From the NCBI GenBank assembly GCA_018646705.1, contig JABGUG010000004.1, positions 1-40,859 on the forward strand: DNA of 40,859 bases. The letters are read 5' to 3'. Below the pieces are notes generated by a model. That model saw only the letters and a program-made list of their open reading frames with translations, made no database searches and had not been told where the DNA came from. The position numbers and the translations under genes were made by a program. How positions within the stretch are numbered: position 1 is the first letter of the stretch; the number at the start of each line of letters is the position of its first letter. Shown here one piece after another: positions 23,920-33,205 of the stretch. Origin of the DNA: Candidatus Parcubacteria bacterium. Its GTDB lineage: Bacteria > Patescibacteriota > Patescibacteriia > Magasanikbacterales > UBA922.

Positions 23920-25005
23920 TTAATTATCAAAATTATTAATAGTTGAAATTATATACTCTACTTGCTCATCTTTTAATTCTGGGTATATAGGAATACTTAC
24001 GATTCTGTCTGCAAACTCAATTGCATTTGTATATTCACCATCTTTTTTCCATACAAACGCTTTTTGTTCATGAATTGGTATTGGAAAATGAATCAAAGTT
24101 TTAATTCCATTTTCTTCCATATACTCCATGAATTGGTCTCTTTTGTCTGTCTTGATAACAAACAAATGATAAACACCCTCACCATAAGAGCGTTCTGAGA
24201 GTGTTTCAACCCCTATAAGTTCACCCTTGTATTTCTGAGCAATATTTCGACGTATATTATTATCTTTATCTAAATGAGAAAGCTTCACACGTAATATTGC
24301 TGCTTGCATTTCATCAAGTCTACTATTAATCCCTATGCTATCATGCGTATAACGAGAGGTTTGTCCATAATTTCTCATTGCTATCAACTGATTGTATATT
24401 TCATCACTATCTGTAGTGATAGCACCTCCATCACCATATGCACCAAGATTTTTAGTGGGATAAAAAGAAAATGCAGCACAGCTCCCTATTGAGCCCACCT
24501 TTTTTTCTTTATATACAGCACCCGCAGCTTGAGCACAATCCTCTACTATAGTTAAATTGTGTTTGTCTGCAATAAGCTTAATAGCATCTATATCACAACT
24601 CTGTCCATAAAGATGAACCGGCACAATAGCTTTTGTCTTTGGTGTAATATATTGTTCAATCTTTGATACGTCTATCAAACCATCTTCCTTATGCACATCC
24701 ACAAGAACTGGCACAGCACCAGACTGGGCAATTGCCGTAATTGTTGGATATGCTGTTATATCTGTCGTAATAACTTCATCGCCAGGATGGATTCCAAGTG
24801 CCATAAGACTAAGAGCAATTGCCTCTGTACCAGACGCGACACCAATACAATACTTTGTGCCAATATAAGAAGCAAATTCTTGCTCAAAAGCTTTCACCTC
24901 ATTTCCCAAAATATACCAACCACTATCAAGAACACGATGAACGGCCTCATCTATCTCGCCTTTCAAGTTACTATATTGAGTTTTAAAATCTACAAATGGA
25001 ATCAT
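23920..25005 (-). CDS. DegT/DnrJ/EryC1-family sugar aminotransferase (FdtB/QdtB-like)
   Basis: A 361-residue PLP enzyme that aminates a keto-sugar nucleotide. It starts [20 protein letters not shown], has the phosphate-binding [13 protein letters not shown] at about 55-67 and the cofactor aspartate D156 in [10 protein letters not shown]. The PLP-forming lysine is K185 in [15 protein letters not shown], and the family end pattern is [12 protein letters not shown]. The gene directly upstream is a 3,4-ketoisomerase-like cupin, so the likely substrate is dTDP-3-keto-6-deoxyhexose and the product a 3-amino-3,6-dideoxyhexose. One base separates the two genes. The specific symbol depends on the sugar and is left open. 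Confidence 0.9.
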   Translation of the reverse strand: MIPFVDFKTQYSNLKGEIDEAVHRVLDSGWYILGNEVKAFEQEFASYIGTKYCIGVASGTEAIALSLMALGIHPGDEVITTDITAYPTITAIAQSGAVPVLVDVHKEDGLIDVSKIEQYITPKTKAIVPVHLYGQSCDIDAIKLIADKHNLTIVEDCAQAAGAVYKEKKVGSIGSCAAFSFYPTKNLGAYGDGGAITTDSDEIYNQLIAMRNYGQTSRYTHDSIGINSRLDEMQAAILRVKLSHLDKDNNIRRNIAQKYKGELIGVETLSERSYGEGVYHLFVIKTDKRDQFMEYMEENGIKTLIHFPIPIHEQKAFVWKKDGEYTNAIEFADRIVSIPIYPELKDEQVEYIISTINNFDN

Positions 25006-25006
25006 A

Positions 25007-25441
25007 TTATTTTTTTATATGTTTGAGAAATTCATCATAATCTCGCATATAGTCAGACTCATCATACCAATCTGATGCCAACACGAGCATAATACAATTA
25101 TTCTTAAAATTTGTCATGGTGTGCCATAATTCTGGCCCAAGATATACACCGACACCTGGATCATCTACTATTATCTCCTGTTTAGTTTTACCATCATCAA
25201 GAGACAAGGTAAATGAACCATTTATACAAAAAATGGCTTGCTTGAGAGATTTGTGAGCATGTTTACCTCGAACAACATCTTCGTGATTTACTAAGTTATA
25301 AATATGATATATACGCTTTACATCAAAAGGTATGTGCTTACCACATTCTGCAATAGATAAAACACCATCAAAACCATCTTTTACAGATTGCAGCTCGATG
25401 AGTCCTGAATTACTAACTATGATTTTTTTATCCATATTCAT
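25007..25441 (-). CDS. FdtA/QdtA-like dTDP-4-oxo-6-deoxyhexose 3,4-ketoisomerase (WxcM-like cupin)
   Basis: A 144-residue single-domain cupin. The signature [20 protein letters not shown] (about 58-77) carries the catalytic histidines H61 and H63. [13 protein letters not shown] and the C-terminal [14 protein letters not shown] are hallmarks of the FdtA/QdtA family. The reaction moves the keto group from C4 to C3 of dTDP-4-keto-6-deoxyglucose. The product is the substrate of the aminotransferase that follows. ATG at 25441 is used; a second in-frame ATG lies two codons in. A promoter with an overlapping palindrome precedes it. Confidence 0.9.
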   Translation of the reverse strand: MNMDKKIIVSNSGLIELQSVKDGFDGVLSIAECGKHIPFDVKRIYHIYNLVNHEDVVRGKHAHKSLKQAIFCINGSFTLSLDDGKTKQEIIVDDPGVGVYLGPELWHTMTNFKNNCIMLVLASDWYDESDYMRDYDEFLKHIKK

Positions 25442-25479
25442 TTATATTAATTGGATTACTTTTACTAATCAAAGACCTT

Positions 25480-25493
25480 ACTGTAAATACAGT
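25480..25493. promoter_or_regulatory. Perfect 14-bp palindrome over the cupin promoter, candidate operator
   Basis: ACTGTAAATACAGT is fully self-complementary and overlaps the -10 (TAAACT) of the promoter at 25491-25519 on its downstream side. A repressor bound here would block initiation of the amino-sugar operon. The halves CTGTA/TACAG recur as the stem ends of the 1329-1352 repeat. Confidence 0.5.
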
Positions 25494-25519
25494 TTACCAA
25501 TATAAAAACAATAAATCAA
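25491..25519 (-). promoter_or_regulatory. Promoter for the cupin-aminotransferase operon
   Basis: On the minus strand, TTGATT (25519-25514), 17-base spacer, TAAACT (25496-25491). It lies directly after the stop of the membrane-protein gene, about 50 bases before the cupin ATG. Confidence 0.5.
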
Positions 25520-25520
25520 C

Positions 25521-27251
25521 TTACCCACCACCTAGGTCAATTTGACCCAACTCTCTTAAACTTGCATATTTTTTATCAAATAACACATCGTATTCTTCTA
25601 CAGAAAATTCCTTGTATTCTAAATCTGAATTTAGTGCATAGACAAAAATAATTTCTTCTTCTTTGTCTACTACAGATGCAACTCTTTTATAATTTTCGTT
25701 CTCTTCAAGATATTTTTTTACTTCTTCATGATTTTCATATTTTACAATATCAGGATATTTTTGTATGTAAGAATCAGTAAATAAAATAATTACAGAAGGA
25801 GGCTCTACAATATCTTTCATATTTTTACTAATACGCCTCCCAATATGCATTGTCGGTCCTTGCCCATACGAAGTGTGAAATACTATATCTTTTTGCCTTA
25901 ACCAACTATCTTCTTTTGATATAAATGGCATTGGTGAAATATCCAAATAATCTTGTATAACAAATCCAAGTGTCTTAATACCCAGATCTCTATGGAAACC
26001 AAAGTGATATGGACACCAAATAGACTGACAAGCTCTAGGAAAAGGAAACCACCCTTGGCGAGTCAATAAATTATCTGGTGTATAGCCTATATTGTATAAA
26101 GTTATTTGCAAAAAACCACATATTATCAAAAATAAAAAAACTATATATTTGTATATTTTTTTTATATTTAGATCACCAACTGTATATATAATTAAAATAA
26201 TACCAGGGAAAAATAATTCATTTACACGAGCTCCTGTACCTCCACCAACAAGTATCAACAATATAAACACGAGTACAAAATATAACAAACTAGTAAATAA
26301 AAAATTATTTTTTCTTGTTTTTTTAATTTTATAAAACAATATAATTGCCGCAACGATCATCGCGGGAAATAACACAATTCCTAATAAACCTAAACCATGT
26401 GACCCTAAATGTAAAAGTATATCTGGTTTATAATATTTTATTTGTGAAGTCTTACTAAACAATTTCGCAATTACCCCATACTCACCACCAAAACGGTCAT
26501 ACCCAATATAGCCCATCCCAAGGAGACCTATAAATGTAGTAATAGGAAACAATACCCAAGGGGACCAAATTATGTTCTTAAAAAATGTAGAAAATGTATC
26601 TTTCCAATTTTTAAATTTATTATAATAAAAAACCAATATATAGAGTATAAAAAAAATACCACTAAAGAAAAAAGTGGGTGTTGAAAAAATAAGTACTGAC
26701 GAAAGAATACAAAAATATATAAAATTCTTTTTTTCTCGTGTTTCTAAAAACTTATTCAAATAATATAAACCTGCAAAAAAAATAGGATAGAAATAGATTG
26801 ACCACCACGCAGCCTTAACCTGCATAATATAGTAAGGCACAGTACTAATAAGTAATGTGTACCAAAAAGCTTTTTTTATGTCAATTATACGTTTCAATAT
26901 TACATAATTCAACGCTGTTAGTAAAAAACCAGCCAAAATAAATATAAAACCTGCGACCTCCTTATTTATTGGAATATGAAATAAATCTACTACATAAAAA
27001 AATGGAAATAAAATTATAGGTCTCAAGGCACCATGGACATTTTTTAAAAGCTGCACTAGTGGATTTACAAACAATGCATCCACTCCCAAACTAAAAGAAA
27101 AATCCGAATTAACCAGTCGTAAAACCTTTATCAATTGCATCGAGGTGTCTTGGTGTAAATTTATAGCAAATGGACGAAATGTATATGATGCAAACAATAT
27201 AAATAATATGCACAAAAGAATAAAAGATAAATTCAGTCGTTTTTTGTACAT
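25521..27251 (-). CDS. Polytopic membrane protein, probable GT-C glycosyltransferase
   Basis: 576 residues with about ten or more hydrophobic helices up to roughly residue 385 and a C-terminal soluble part of about 190 residues that should be outside the cell. The first loop after helix 1 contains INLHQDTSMQLIK, with an acidic residue where GT-C enzymes (ArnT/PMT-like) carry their catalytic Asp. Such enzymes use polyprenyl-phosphate sugars as donors, and two gene modules here could make them. Close motif matches are lacking, so an O-antigen-polymerase-like role is the main alternative. AT-rich; 15 bases downstream of the GT2 gene at 27267. Confidence 0.6.
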   Translation of the reverse strand: MYKKRLNLSFILLCILFILFASYTFRPFAINLHQDTSMQLIKVLRLVNSDFSFSLGVDALFVNPLVQLLKNVHGALRPIILFPFFYVVDLFHIPINKEVAGFIFILAGFLLTALNYVILKRIIDIKKAFWYTLLISTVPYYIMQVKAAWWSIYFYPIFFAGLYYLNKFLETREKKNFIYFCILSSVLIFSTPTFFFSGIFFILYILVFYYNKFKNWKDTFSTFFKNIIWSPWVLFPITTFIGLLGMGYIGYDRFGGEYGVIAKLFSKTSQIKYYKPDILLHLGSHGLGLLGIVLFPAMIVAAIILFYKIKKTRKNNFLFTSLLYFVLVFILLILVGGGTGARVNELFFPGIILIIYTVGDLNIKKIYKYIVFLFLIICGFLQITLYNIGYTPDNLLTRQGWFPFPRACQSIWCPYHFGFHRDLGIKTLGFVIQDYLDISPMPFISKEDSWLRQKDIVFHTSYGQGPTMHIGRRISKNMKDIVEPPSVIILFTDSYIQKYPDIVKYENHEEVKKYLEENENYKRVASVVDKEEEIIFVYALNSDLEYKEFSVEEYDVLFDKKYASLRELGQIDLGGG

Positions 27252-27266
27252 ATATTATTTTCTATT

Positions 27267-28157
27267 TTAATATTTGAAAGGATTGATTTCTTTTTCACAC
27301 CATCTATCTCTATCAAATGAATAAGTCAATAATTTATAACTATAAATATTCAATATAGGAATAAACTTATACCAAGAGGAAGGAATCATAGCAAAAACAG
27401 GTCGTAACAACTTTTTACATACAAAATACAAACCTGAATAGAATTTATATTTTGTACCTATCTTTTTTCTCATTTTAGATAAATGTATTTCACTTGGTCC
27501 CAAAAAACATTTTTCATCACTTACACTTTTACTTTGTTTCCCTTTTCTAAAAGCGCCTAACGGAACATCTACATGATAATGATCTGTTTCCATAAAAAAA
27601 CGTGTCCATAATTCTGTATCAAATGCCCAACCTTTAGACAAAGTGGCCCCCGTTTTTTCCCAAAGTGATCTACGCCAAAATGTAGACTCTTGTTGAATAA
27701 TTTTCCAATCCCCTATCAAAAAATCATATTTATTCTTTAAGCGCAGATTACTTTTCACTAATTCTGAGGTAGAATTAATAGTACTCTCCATTCCTGTTAA
27801 CCACTCGACCCTCTCGTTACCTGCAAAAATTTTAGCTATCCTAAATAAACTTCCTGGCAAAAGAATATCATCGCTATTTAACCAGCCCATTATTTCACCC
27901 GTTCCCTTTTTCAATCCATAATTAAGTGCGATTGTTGGAGTGTCCCTATATCCTTCCATACGCTCACACACGGTGAGTTTATTTTTATATTTTTGTATAA
28001 TATCCCAACTTCCATCAGTACTACCATCGTCAATCACAATGTATTCCAAATTTGGATAATTTTGTGACAAGATAGATTCAATCGTCTCTGCAATAAAATC
28101 TGCATGATTATAACACGCTGTTACCAATGAAATTTTTGGATATTTTTCCTCAGACAT
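27267..28157 (-). CDS. GT2-family glycosyltransferase
   Basis: 296 residues. PKISLVTACYNHADFIAETI and EYIVIDDGSTDGSWDIIQKY are the canonical GT2 start, LNYGLKKGTGEIMGWLNSDD carries the metal-binding region (NSDD, about 93-96), and ESTFWRRSLWEKTG follows as in many capsule/O-antigen transferases. It belongs to the close-packed minus-strand run and lies 11 bases after the FkbM-like gene. Donor and acceptor unknown. Confidence 0.9.
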   Translation of the reverse strand: MSEEKYPKISLVTACYNHADFIAETIESILSQNYPNLEYIVIDDGSTDGSWDIIQKYKNKLTVCERMEGYRDTPTIALNYGLKKGTGEIMGWLNSDDILLPGSLFRIAKIFAGNERVEWLTGMESTINSTSELVKSNLRLKNKYDFLIGDWKIIQQESTFWRRSLWEKTGATLSKGWAFDTELWTRFFMETDHYHVDVPLGAFRKGKQSKSVSDEKCFLGPSEIHLSKMRKKIGTKYKFYSGLYFVCKKLLRPVFAMIPSSWYKFIPILNIYSYKLLTYSFDRDRWCEKEINPFKY

Positions 28158-28168
28158 AACACTATTTA

Positions 28169-28888
28169 CTATTTCTTAAAAAAACCAAGCTCATTTTCCA
28201 TTTTCAATTTCCAATTAAAAAGAAATCTACCACTATAATCTTTCCTGCAATAAAACACATTTCCTATATGAAGCACTGGCACATAGCCTGCTTTGTCCAT
28301 AATATCAATTTGTTCTTGCAAATTTTTGTCAGAAGAAGAATCAATCTCTGCAATAACAAATATAGGTGAATATTTATCCCAATCTATTGCAGATAAGACA
28401 TCATTATCCCCACCATCTATATCAATAGATAAAAATCCAATATCTTTTGGAATATTGTATTGTGACAATACATCATTTACATGAATAATCTCAGATTTCA
28501 ATCCTGAAAAATGACCGTACCAATTTATTGTACCTTCTGCTGTTGTCTCACAACCAACTGCATAATTACTTATTTTAACTTTGTCATTAGTTGAATATAA
28601 ATTTTCTATTTTTTTAAATGCTTCTTCAAATGGCTCAATCAATAAAGCATTGAAATTATGTTTTTCAATCAATAAACGACTATTACTTCCATTAATACCA
28701 TCATTGGCACCTATATCAATAACATACTTTGGCAAAGATGGAATTTTTTTAACTATAAATTCCAGGACTCCGTCCTCTCCATTTTCTGAATAAATATCGT
28801 ATCGAAATATAGGGAAGGCCAGCCTCTTTCTTGTTATGCCAAAAAATTTTAATATTTTAAGTATGATATTTTTAATATTTTTTTTCAT
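28169..28888 (-). CDS. FkbM-like SAM-dependent methyltransferase
   Basis: 239 residues. The SAM-binding loop is YVIDIGANDGINGSNSRLL at about 55-73, followed by ALLIEPFEEAFKKIENLYS and, at about 152-163, FLSIDIDGGDND. These match FkbM-type methyltransferases, which O-methylate sugars or polyketides and are frequent in surface-glycan loci. A basic, partly hydrophobic N-terminus (KKNIKNIILKILKFFGITRK) may bind the membrane. It lies three bases after the dehydrogenase stop upstream. Confidence 0.85.
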   Translation of the reverse strand: MKKNIKNIILKILKFFGITRKRLAFPIFRYDIYSENGEDGVLEFIVKKIPSLPKYVIDIGANDGINGSNSRLLIEKHNFNALLIEPFEEAFKKIENLYSTNDKVKISNYAVGCETTAEGTINWYGHFSGLKSEIIHVNDVLSQYNIPKDIGFLSIDIDGGDNDVLSAIDWDKYSPIFVIAEIDSSSDKNLQEQIDIMDKAGYVPVLHIGNVFYCRKDYSGRFLFNWKLKMENELGFFKK

Positions 28889-28891
28889 AAT

Positions 28892-30199
28892 TTATTTAAT
28901 CCCAAATGAAATATAGGTTGAATTATTTCCAAATGTATCCTGATCAAACTGTCGCCACGGATCTACAACAACTTTATTATCAAATGCACCTAATAATTTT
29001 GGCAAAGCTTCTAATTCTTTATCCATGTTACTCAAAAATAATAGAGAGCTTTTTTCTACACATTCATTTAAATCTTCACAATAATATACTCTGTCACCCA
29101 AAAATTCTTTGGCGTGAGAATGACCATGTGATTCAAATACATTTACTTTGTACCCATCTTCTGACAATTGTTGAGCTATAGATATTGCTTGAGATTCTTC
29201 ACAAAAATATGTACCAGGTTTATAGCTTAGACCTATAATACCAACTGAACCGCCATTTTCTACATTGTCTTTAATATATTTGATAGCTCTATTAATGATT
29301 GTTTTGTTATATTCATCAGTACGATCTGCGTACGGGGCATTCACACCTCTTTTCTTTGCCATATATGAAAATGCACGATTATCTCGTGGAAAGCATGGTC
29401 CACCAAACCCAAGCCCACCTCTCAAATAATATTTTCCTATACGCTTGTCACTTCCAATAGCGTTCGTTACATCATCAACATCTACACCAGGAATATTTTC
29501 TGCAATTTCAGCAAGCATATTAGCGTATGTAATTTTCATAGTTAAAAAAGAATTCACACTAATCTTTGTAAGTTCCGCTGATTTTATACTCATTCTTCTG
29601 GATGGAGCGCTATTGTCTGTTACAGAATTATAAAAATCTTCCAATATATCTCCAGCTCTCTCATCACACTCACCCACTAATAAAAAATCTGGATTTAATA
29701 AATCATGCACAACAGTTCCTATTGCAATAAACTCTGGACTATAACAAAATCCAAAATCTTGTCCACATTTTTTTCCAGAAAATTTTTCTAACACTGAGAT
29801 AACCTCTTCTTCACAAACCCCAGGGAGAAGAGTGCTTGTCAAAACTACTAAATGATACCTCTCCTTTTCTTTTAATGCGACTCCAATGCTTTCACACGAC
29901 TTTTGAACATAACGAGATGTGAAACCGCCGGTTTCGTCAGTTGGTGTAGGAACAATGATAAATGTAATATCGCTGTTTTTTATTGCATCGCTATAATCGA
30001 TTGTTGCGCGAAGCCTACCTTCACTTTTGTTAATATATTCTGCAAGATCTTTTTCGTCAACAGGTGCTTTTCCATTGTTAATTGCATCTACAAAATCCTG
30101 ATTTATATCTACACCTACAACATTATGTCCTTTACTTGCATAAGCTGCGGCCATACAAGATCCAAGCTTACCAAGTCCAATTATTGATATATTTTTCAT
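28892..30199 (-). CDS. UDP-glucose/GDP-mannose dehydrogenase family protein, second copy
   Basis: 435 residues of the nucleotide-sugar dehydrogenase family. The Rossmann loop is SIIGLGKLGSCMAAAYASKG (4-23), with VPTPTDETGGF (about 83-93) and YSPEFIAIGTVV (about 153-164). The catalytic cysteine is C269 in GFGGPCFPRDN, and GLSYKPGT lies in the C-terminal domain. It is clearly different from the dehydrogenase at 18534 (shorter, GPCFPRD instead of GSCFIKD), so it may act on another sugar such as a UDP-N-acetylhexosamine or GDP-mannose. Product: an NDP-uronic acid for the glycan. Confidence 0.88.
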   Translation of the reverse strand: MKNISIIGLGKLGSCMAAAYASKGHNVVGVDINQDFVDAINNGKAPVDEKDLAEYINKSEGRLRATIDYSDAIKNSDITFIIVPTPTDETGGFTSRYVQKSCESIGVALKEKERYHLVVLTSTLLPGVCEEEVISVLEKFSGKKCGQDFGFCYSPEFIAIGTVVHDLLNPDFLLVGECDERAGDILEDFYNSVTDNSAPSRRMSIKSAELTKISVNSFLTMKITYANMLAEIAENIPGVDVDDVTNAIGSDKRIGKYYLRGGLGFGGPCFPRDNRAFSYMAKKRGVNAPYADRTDEYNKTIINRAIKYIKDNVENGGSVGIIGLSYKPGTYFCEESQAISIAQQLSEDGYKVNVFESHGHSHAKEFLGDRVYYCEDLNECVEKSSLLFLSNMDKELEALPKLLGAFDNKVVVDPWRQFDQDTFGNNSTYISFGIK

Positions 30200-30208
30200 A
30201 AATAAAAA

Positions 30209-31033
30209 TTACTTTTTTATTGCTGTTACACACAAATGCCACCCAAATGATCTCTCTAAGAGACGAAACAATGATTTTGGCATAAAACGAAAATACCAAA
30301 CTTTCTTATATTCATATTTTTTGTATTCTGGAATAGAAAATGGAAATATATGGTCCACAAATATATCTTTTATTTCAAAGCCTTCCAATAATTTTTTTAC
30401 TTCTTTTCGACTATAATAATAAGTTACTGGAGATCCTACCTGAGCCTCTGAATATTTTGGCACTAATTCTTTTATCTTCCAAAATTGAAATTTTCCATAT
30501 CTCATAATTATCCACAAAACTTTCCAAGAGAATTTATAATATACCATTATCTTAAACGTTCCACCCTTTGGAAGATATTTTTTTATCTTCTCCACCACTA
30601 CTTCTGGATGAGGTGTGTGGTGTATAACACCAAATGAATATACCAAATCATATTGTTTGACAGGGACTATTTCGTCTAGTTTTTCAGCGTTTGCGACATA
30701 AAAATCTACCTGATCATGCAAACCAAACACATGAGCACGTTTCTCTGCCATTTTTACAGACTCTTTGGAGAGATCCACGGCTGTAACTCGTGCCCCTGCA
30801 CGCAAAAAACTGATTGTGTCCGTTCCCAAACCGCACCCTACCTCCATAACTTTTTTACCTTCCCATTTATCAAACTCTGCAAAACCAGGAATATGCGGCT
30901 CTACAAAATATTTTCTTTTCTCCACTTCATCAAAATATTCTTTTGTACCTATATCCTTATTTGAATGCCTGATATTACAAGGCCTGTCATTCCAATAATT
31001 CCTCACGTCTTCGACCGTTTTCCCATTTGTCAT
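30209..31033 (-). CDS. Class I SAM-dependent methyltransferase
   Basis: 274 residues with motif I VMEVGCGLGTDTISFLRAGA (about 61-80), VTAVDLSKESV, DLVYSFGVIHHTPHPEVVVE (about 129-148) and LPKGGTFKIMVYY. The N-terminus VRNYWNDRPCNIRHS is a pattern I associate with methyltransferases of polysaccharide loci. Probably modifies a sugar. It lies nine bases upstream of the dehydrogenase and three after the glycosyltransferase, in one long operon. Confidence 0.88.
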   Translation of the reverse strand: MTNGKTVEDVRNYWNDRPCNIRHSNKDIGTKEYFDEVEKRKYFVEPHIPGFAEFDKWEGKKVMEVGCGLGTDTISFLRAGARVTAVDLSKESVKMAEKRAHVFGLHDQVDFYVANAEKLDEIVPVKQYDLVYSFGVIHHTPHPEVVVEKIKKYLPKGGTFKIMVYYKFSWKVLWIIMRYGKFQFWKIKELVPKYSEAQVGSPVTYYYSRKEVKKLLEGFEIKDIFVDHIFPFSIPEYKKYEYKKVWYFRFMPKSLFRLLERSFGWHLCVTAIKK

Positions 31034-31036
31034 ATA

Positions 31037-32080
31037 TTATAAATTTAATAATTTAGATATCTGATCCCATGTATGTTCTTTTGTAAAAATTCTTGTAGAT
31101 TCATGTGCTCTATTCCCAATCTCTTCGAGTACAGAGTCTTCTTCACCGAGGGCCTGCTCTATTTTTTGTAAAAGAGATTTTTTATTTCGATCCTTTGCTA
31201 AAAAGCAATTACTTTCATTCATCCACTCAAGTCCTCCGCCCATAGCAAAGGTTATCACAGTACAACCAAGCAAAGCAGCCTCCACAGGAGGCATTGGAAA
31301 ACCAAGTAAATTGCCTTTTGGTATTATCCATTTTACTCGATTGCGCTCCTGATCACGAAATGTAGAACTTAATATTTTTTTTATAAAACCCTTAATTCTA
31401 TTCTTAAAAATTCCTTTTGTTATTCCTCTGTCTATGGAAATAAAAAATTTGTGTCTAGCCAATGCTTTAAAAAAATCCTCTTCATGAAAAGGCTGTTTCA
31501 TTACAGTTATTTTATTTTTTTCACTAAACTTTTTAAGTATATGGGGTATATATTCCTGTCCACGTCTGGCAAGAATCAATACTCCTTCTTTTTTTATATG
31601 ACTTTTTTCTTTATTAAATTTTTGCAATGCCTCTATATCGAAAAAAGGATGGGCTATTTTGATATTATTTAAATTGTATTTTTTACCTATATAATTTGCA
31701 CACGACTTACTCACATTCCAATGCTGTGTGTATGGATTATTTTTTTTGAATACTTCATCCCCTGCTAAATCTGCTCCAACAGGTATAGAAGCACCGTGTT
31801 GCCAAAAAATCCTAGTTTTATTAATTTTTTTCTTCGCTAAGTCTACAAAAAACTTTGCAGGCCAAAAATCAATTGTTATATCATCCTCCTGAAGCATTTT
31901 TTCATACTCTCTGCATCTAAGAACGGGCGCTGCATTATTCAAAAAAGTTGCTTGTCCACTATCATCTGCAGTAACGACAAAACTCTCAAACCCTTTGGCG
32001 CGAAACAAACAAGCAACCTCATTCATTACTTTTGTGCCACCACTAGGACTGTTTGAACTTCCGGTAATAAAAACTCGCAT
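31037..32080 (-). CDS. GT4-like glycosyltransferase
   Basis: 347 residues. N-terminal MRVFITGSSNSPSGGTKVMN supplies the glycine-rich acceptor loop. The donor half has KEGVLILARRGQEYIPHIL (about 163-181) and GFPMPPVEAALLGCTVITFA, a variant of the E-x7-E zone that keeps the second glutamate, then GGGLEWMNESNCFLAKD. A divergent member, probably retaining. It is three bases from the methyltransferase downstream and seven from the NadE-like gene upstream. Confidence 0.78.
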   Translation of the reverse strand: MRVFITGSSNSPSGGTKVMNEVACLFRAKGFESFVVTADDSGQATFLNNAAPVLRCREYEKMLQEDDITIDFWPAKFFVDLAKKKINKTRIFWQHGASIPVGADLAGDEVFKKNNPYTQHWNVSKSCANYIGKKYNLNNIKIAHPFFDIEALQKFNKEKSHIKKEGVLILARRGQEYIPHILKKFSEKNKITVMKQPFHEEDFFKALARHKFFISIDRGITKGIFKNRIKGFIKKILSSTFRDQERNRVKWIIPKGNLLGFPMPPVEAALLGCTVITFAMGGGLEWMNESNCFLAKDRNKKSLLQKIEQALGEEDSVLEEIGNRAHESTRIFTKEHTWDQISKLLNL

Positions 32081-32087
32081 ATCGTCT

Positions 32088-33188
32088 CTATTTTAATTTT
32101 TCAACGACTAAATCAAGAGTTTTCAATCCTAAATCATCTCGCTCAATTACTGAACCGATTGAGCCTTTCTCCCTTTTCCATATTGAACCTGGACTACACA
32201 TCTGCTTCACAAGTCCATCCACCACTTCTTGTGATGCATAGTCTGAATCAATATACTCGGCACCAACTTTTACAAATAAATCACTATCTAATCTTAAACC
32301 ATTTTTAACAGCGTGACATATGACAGCGTCTAAATGTGGGTAATGAACACCTTTAAAAGCGTCGACGTCCCCACCCTCTTTTTCGTCTAGTGATTTATGA
32401 ATCTCGAGCCCATCCGTTGGCTTGGCACCAAGTGTTTTTTCAGGAACACCCAGCGCATATGCTATGGCAGGCAATTCTAAACCTTTAAGAATATTTTGAA
32501 TAGGGCCAAATGCACCAACATCTCCCATAAGTGTCCAAAATGCCATATATAATTCTGATAAATTATCAGTAGACATGACATATGATCCAGACTGTGTTGT
32601 CCCAAAAAAATTCACAATCATTCTCATTCTTGCCTTTACATTACCAAAACCACGACGCAACTCCTCTTCATTAAATTTAAAATCTTCGGCCAGCGGACTC
32701 AAGGATTTTTTAAACTCATCTAAAATATTATTCAAATTTTCTATTACTACATATCGTATCCCAAATGTTTGAGCTGTTTGACTTGCACGTAAATTATGTT
32801 CTGGATTGCTATATAGTGGTAAACCATAAGAAACCACATCAAACTCAATACCTAAATCTTTACTCAACTTTACAGCTTTACCAAGTAATCCACATACAGT
32901 TGCACTATCGAGACCACCAGAATTTCCTACGAACACTCGCTTCATTTTGTTTTCATTGTTGTATCTCAAAATTTCAACCACAGCACAAAAAATAACCTTG
33001 GCAATGTCTTCGTTATCTAAAAAATATGAATAGTCATGACTGTATGAAGAGAATTTATTTATGTCTTCTTTTGTAACAACTTGTAAATCAAAATATCTTG
33101 ACCAAAGATCTTTCTGACTTGAGTCGAACTCATTCCACATTTCAATTGCTTTTTTTGATAAATTTATTTTTGATAATATTTCTTGCAT
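32088..33188 (-). CDS. NAD+ synthetase (NadE)-like ATP-dependent amidotransferase
   Basis: About 366 residues. The PP-loop ATPase motif SGGLDSATVCGLL lies at about 90-102 (counting from the ATG). GNVKARMRMIVNFFG, STDNLSELYMAFWTLMGDVG and FGPIQNILKGLELPAIAYALG follow in the NadE order, then KPTDGLEI. The family adenylates nicotinate adenine dinucleotide and amidates it with ammonia; no glutaminase domain is present. The first 85 residues are unlike compact NadE. Its place between methyltransferase and glycosyltransferase genes suggests either simple co-location or amidation of a glycan carboxylate. ATG at 33188 is chosen; a GTG at 33206 overlaps the upstream stop and is a real alternative. Confidence 0.82.
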   Translation of the reverse strand: MQEILSKINLSKKAIEMWNEFDSSQKDLWSRYFDLQVVTKEDINKFSSYSHDYSYFLDNEDIAKVIFCAVVEILRYNNENKMKRVFVGNSGGLDSATVCGLLGKAVKLSKDLGIEFDVVSYGLPLYSNPEHNLRASQTAQTFGIRYVVIENLNNILDEFKKSLSPLAEDFKFNEEELRRGFGNVKARMRMIVNFFGTTQSGSYVMSTDNLSELYMAFWTLMGDVGAFGPIQNILKGLELPAIAYALGVPEKTLGAKPTDGLEIHKSLDEKEGGDVDAFKGVHYPHLDAVICHAVKNGLRLDSDLFVKVGAEYIDSDYASQEVVDGLVKQMCSPGSIWKREKGSIGSVIERDDLGLKTLDLVVEKLK

Positions 33189-33205
33189 ATTGTTTAATTT
33201 AATCA

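Noticed and set aside
25521-27251. Calling this gene Wzy O-antigen polymerase
   Set aside because: Topology with a large C-terminal exoplasmic part and an acidic residue in the first loop fits GT-C better, but evidence is not decisive, so only a probable label is given.
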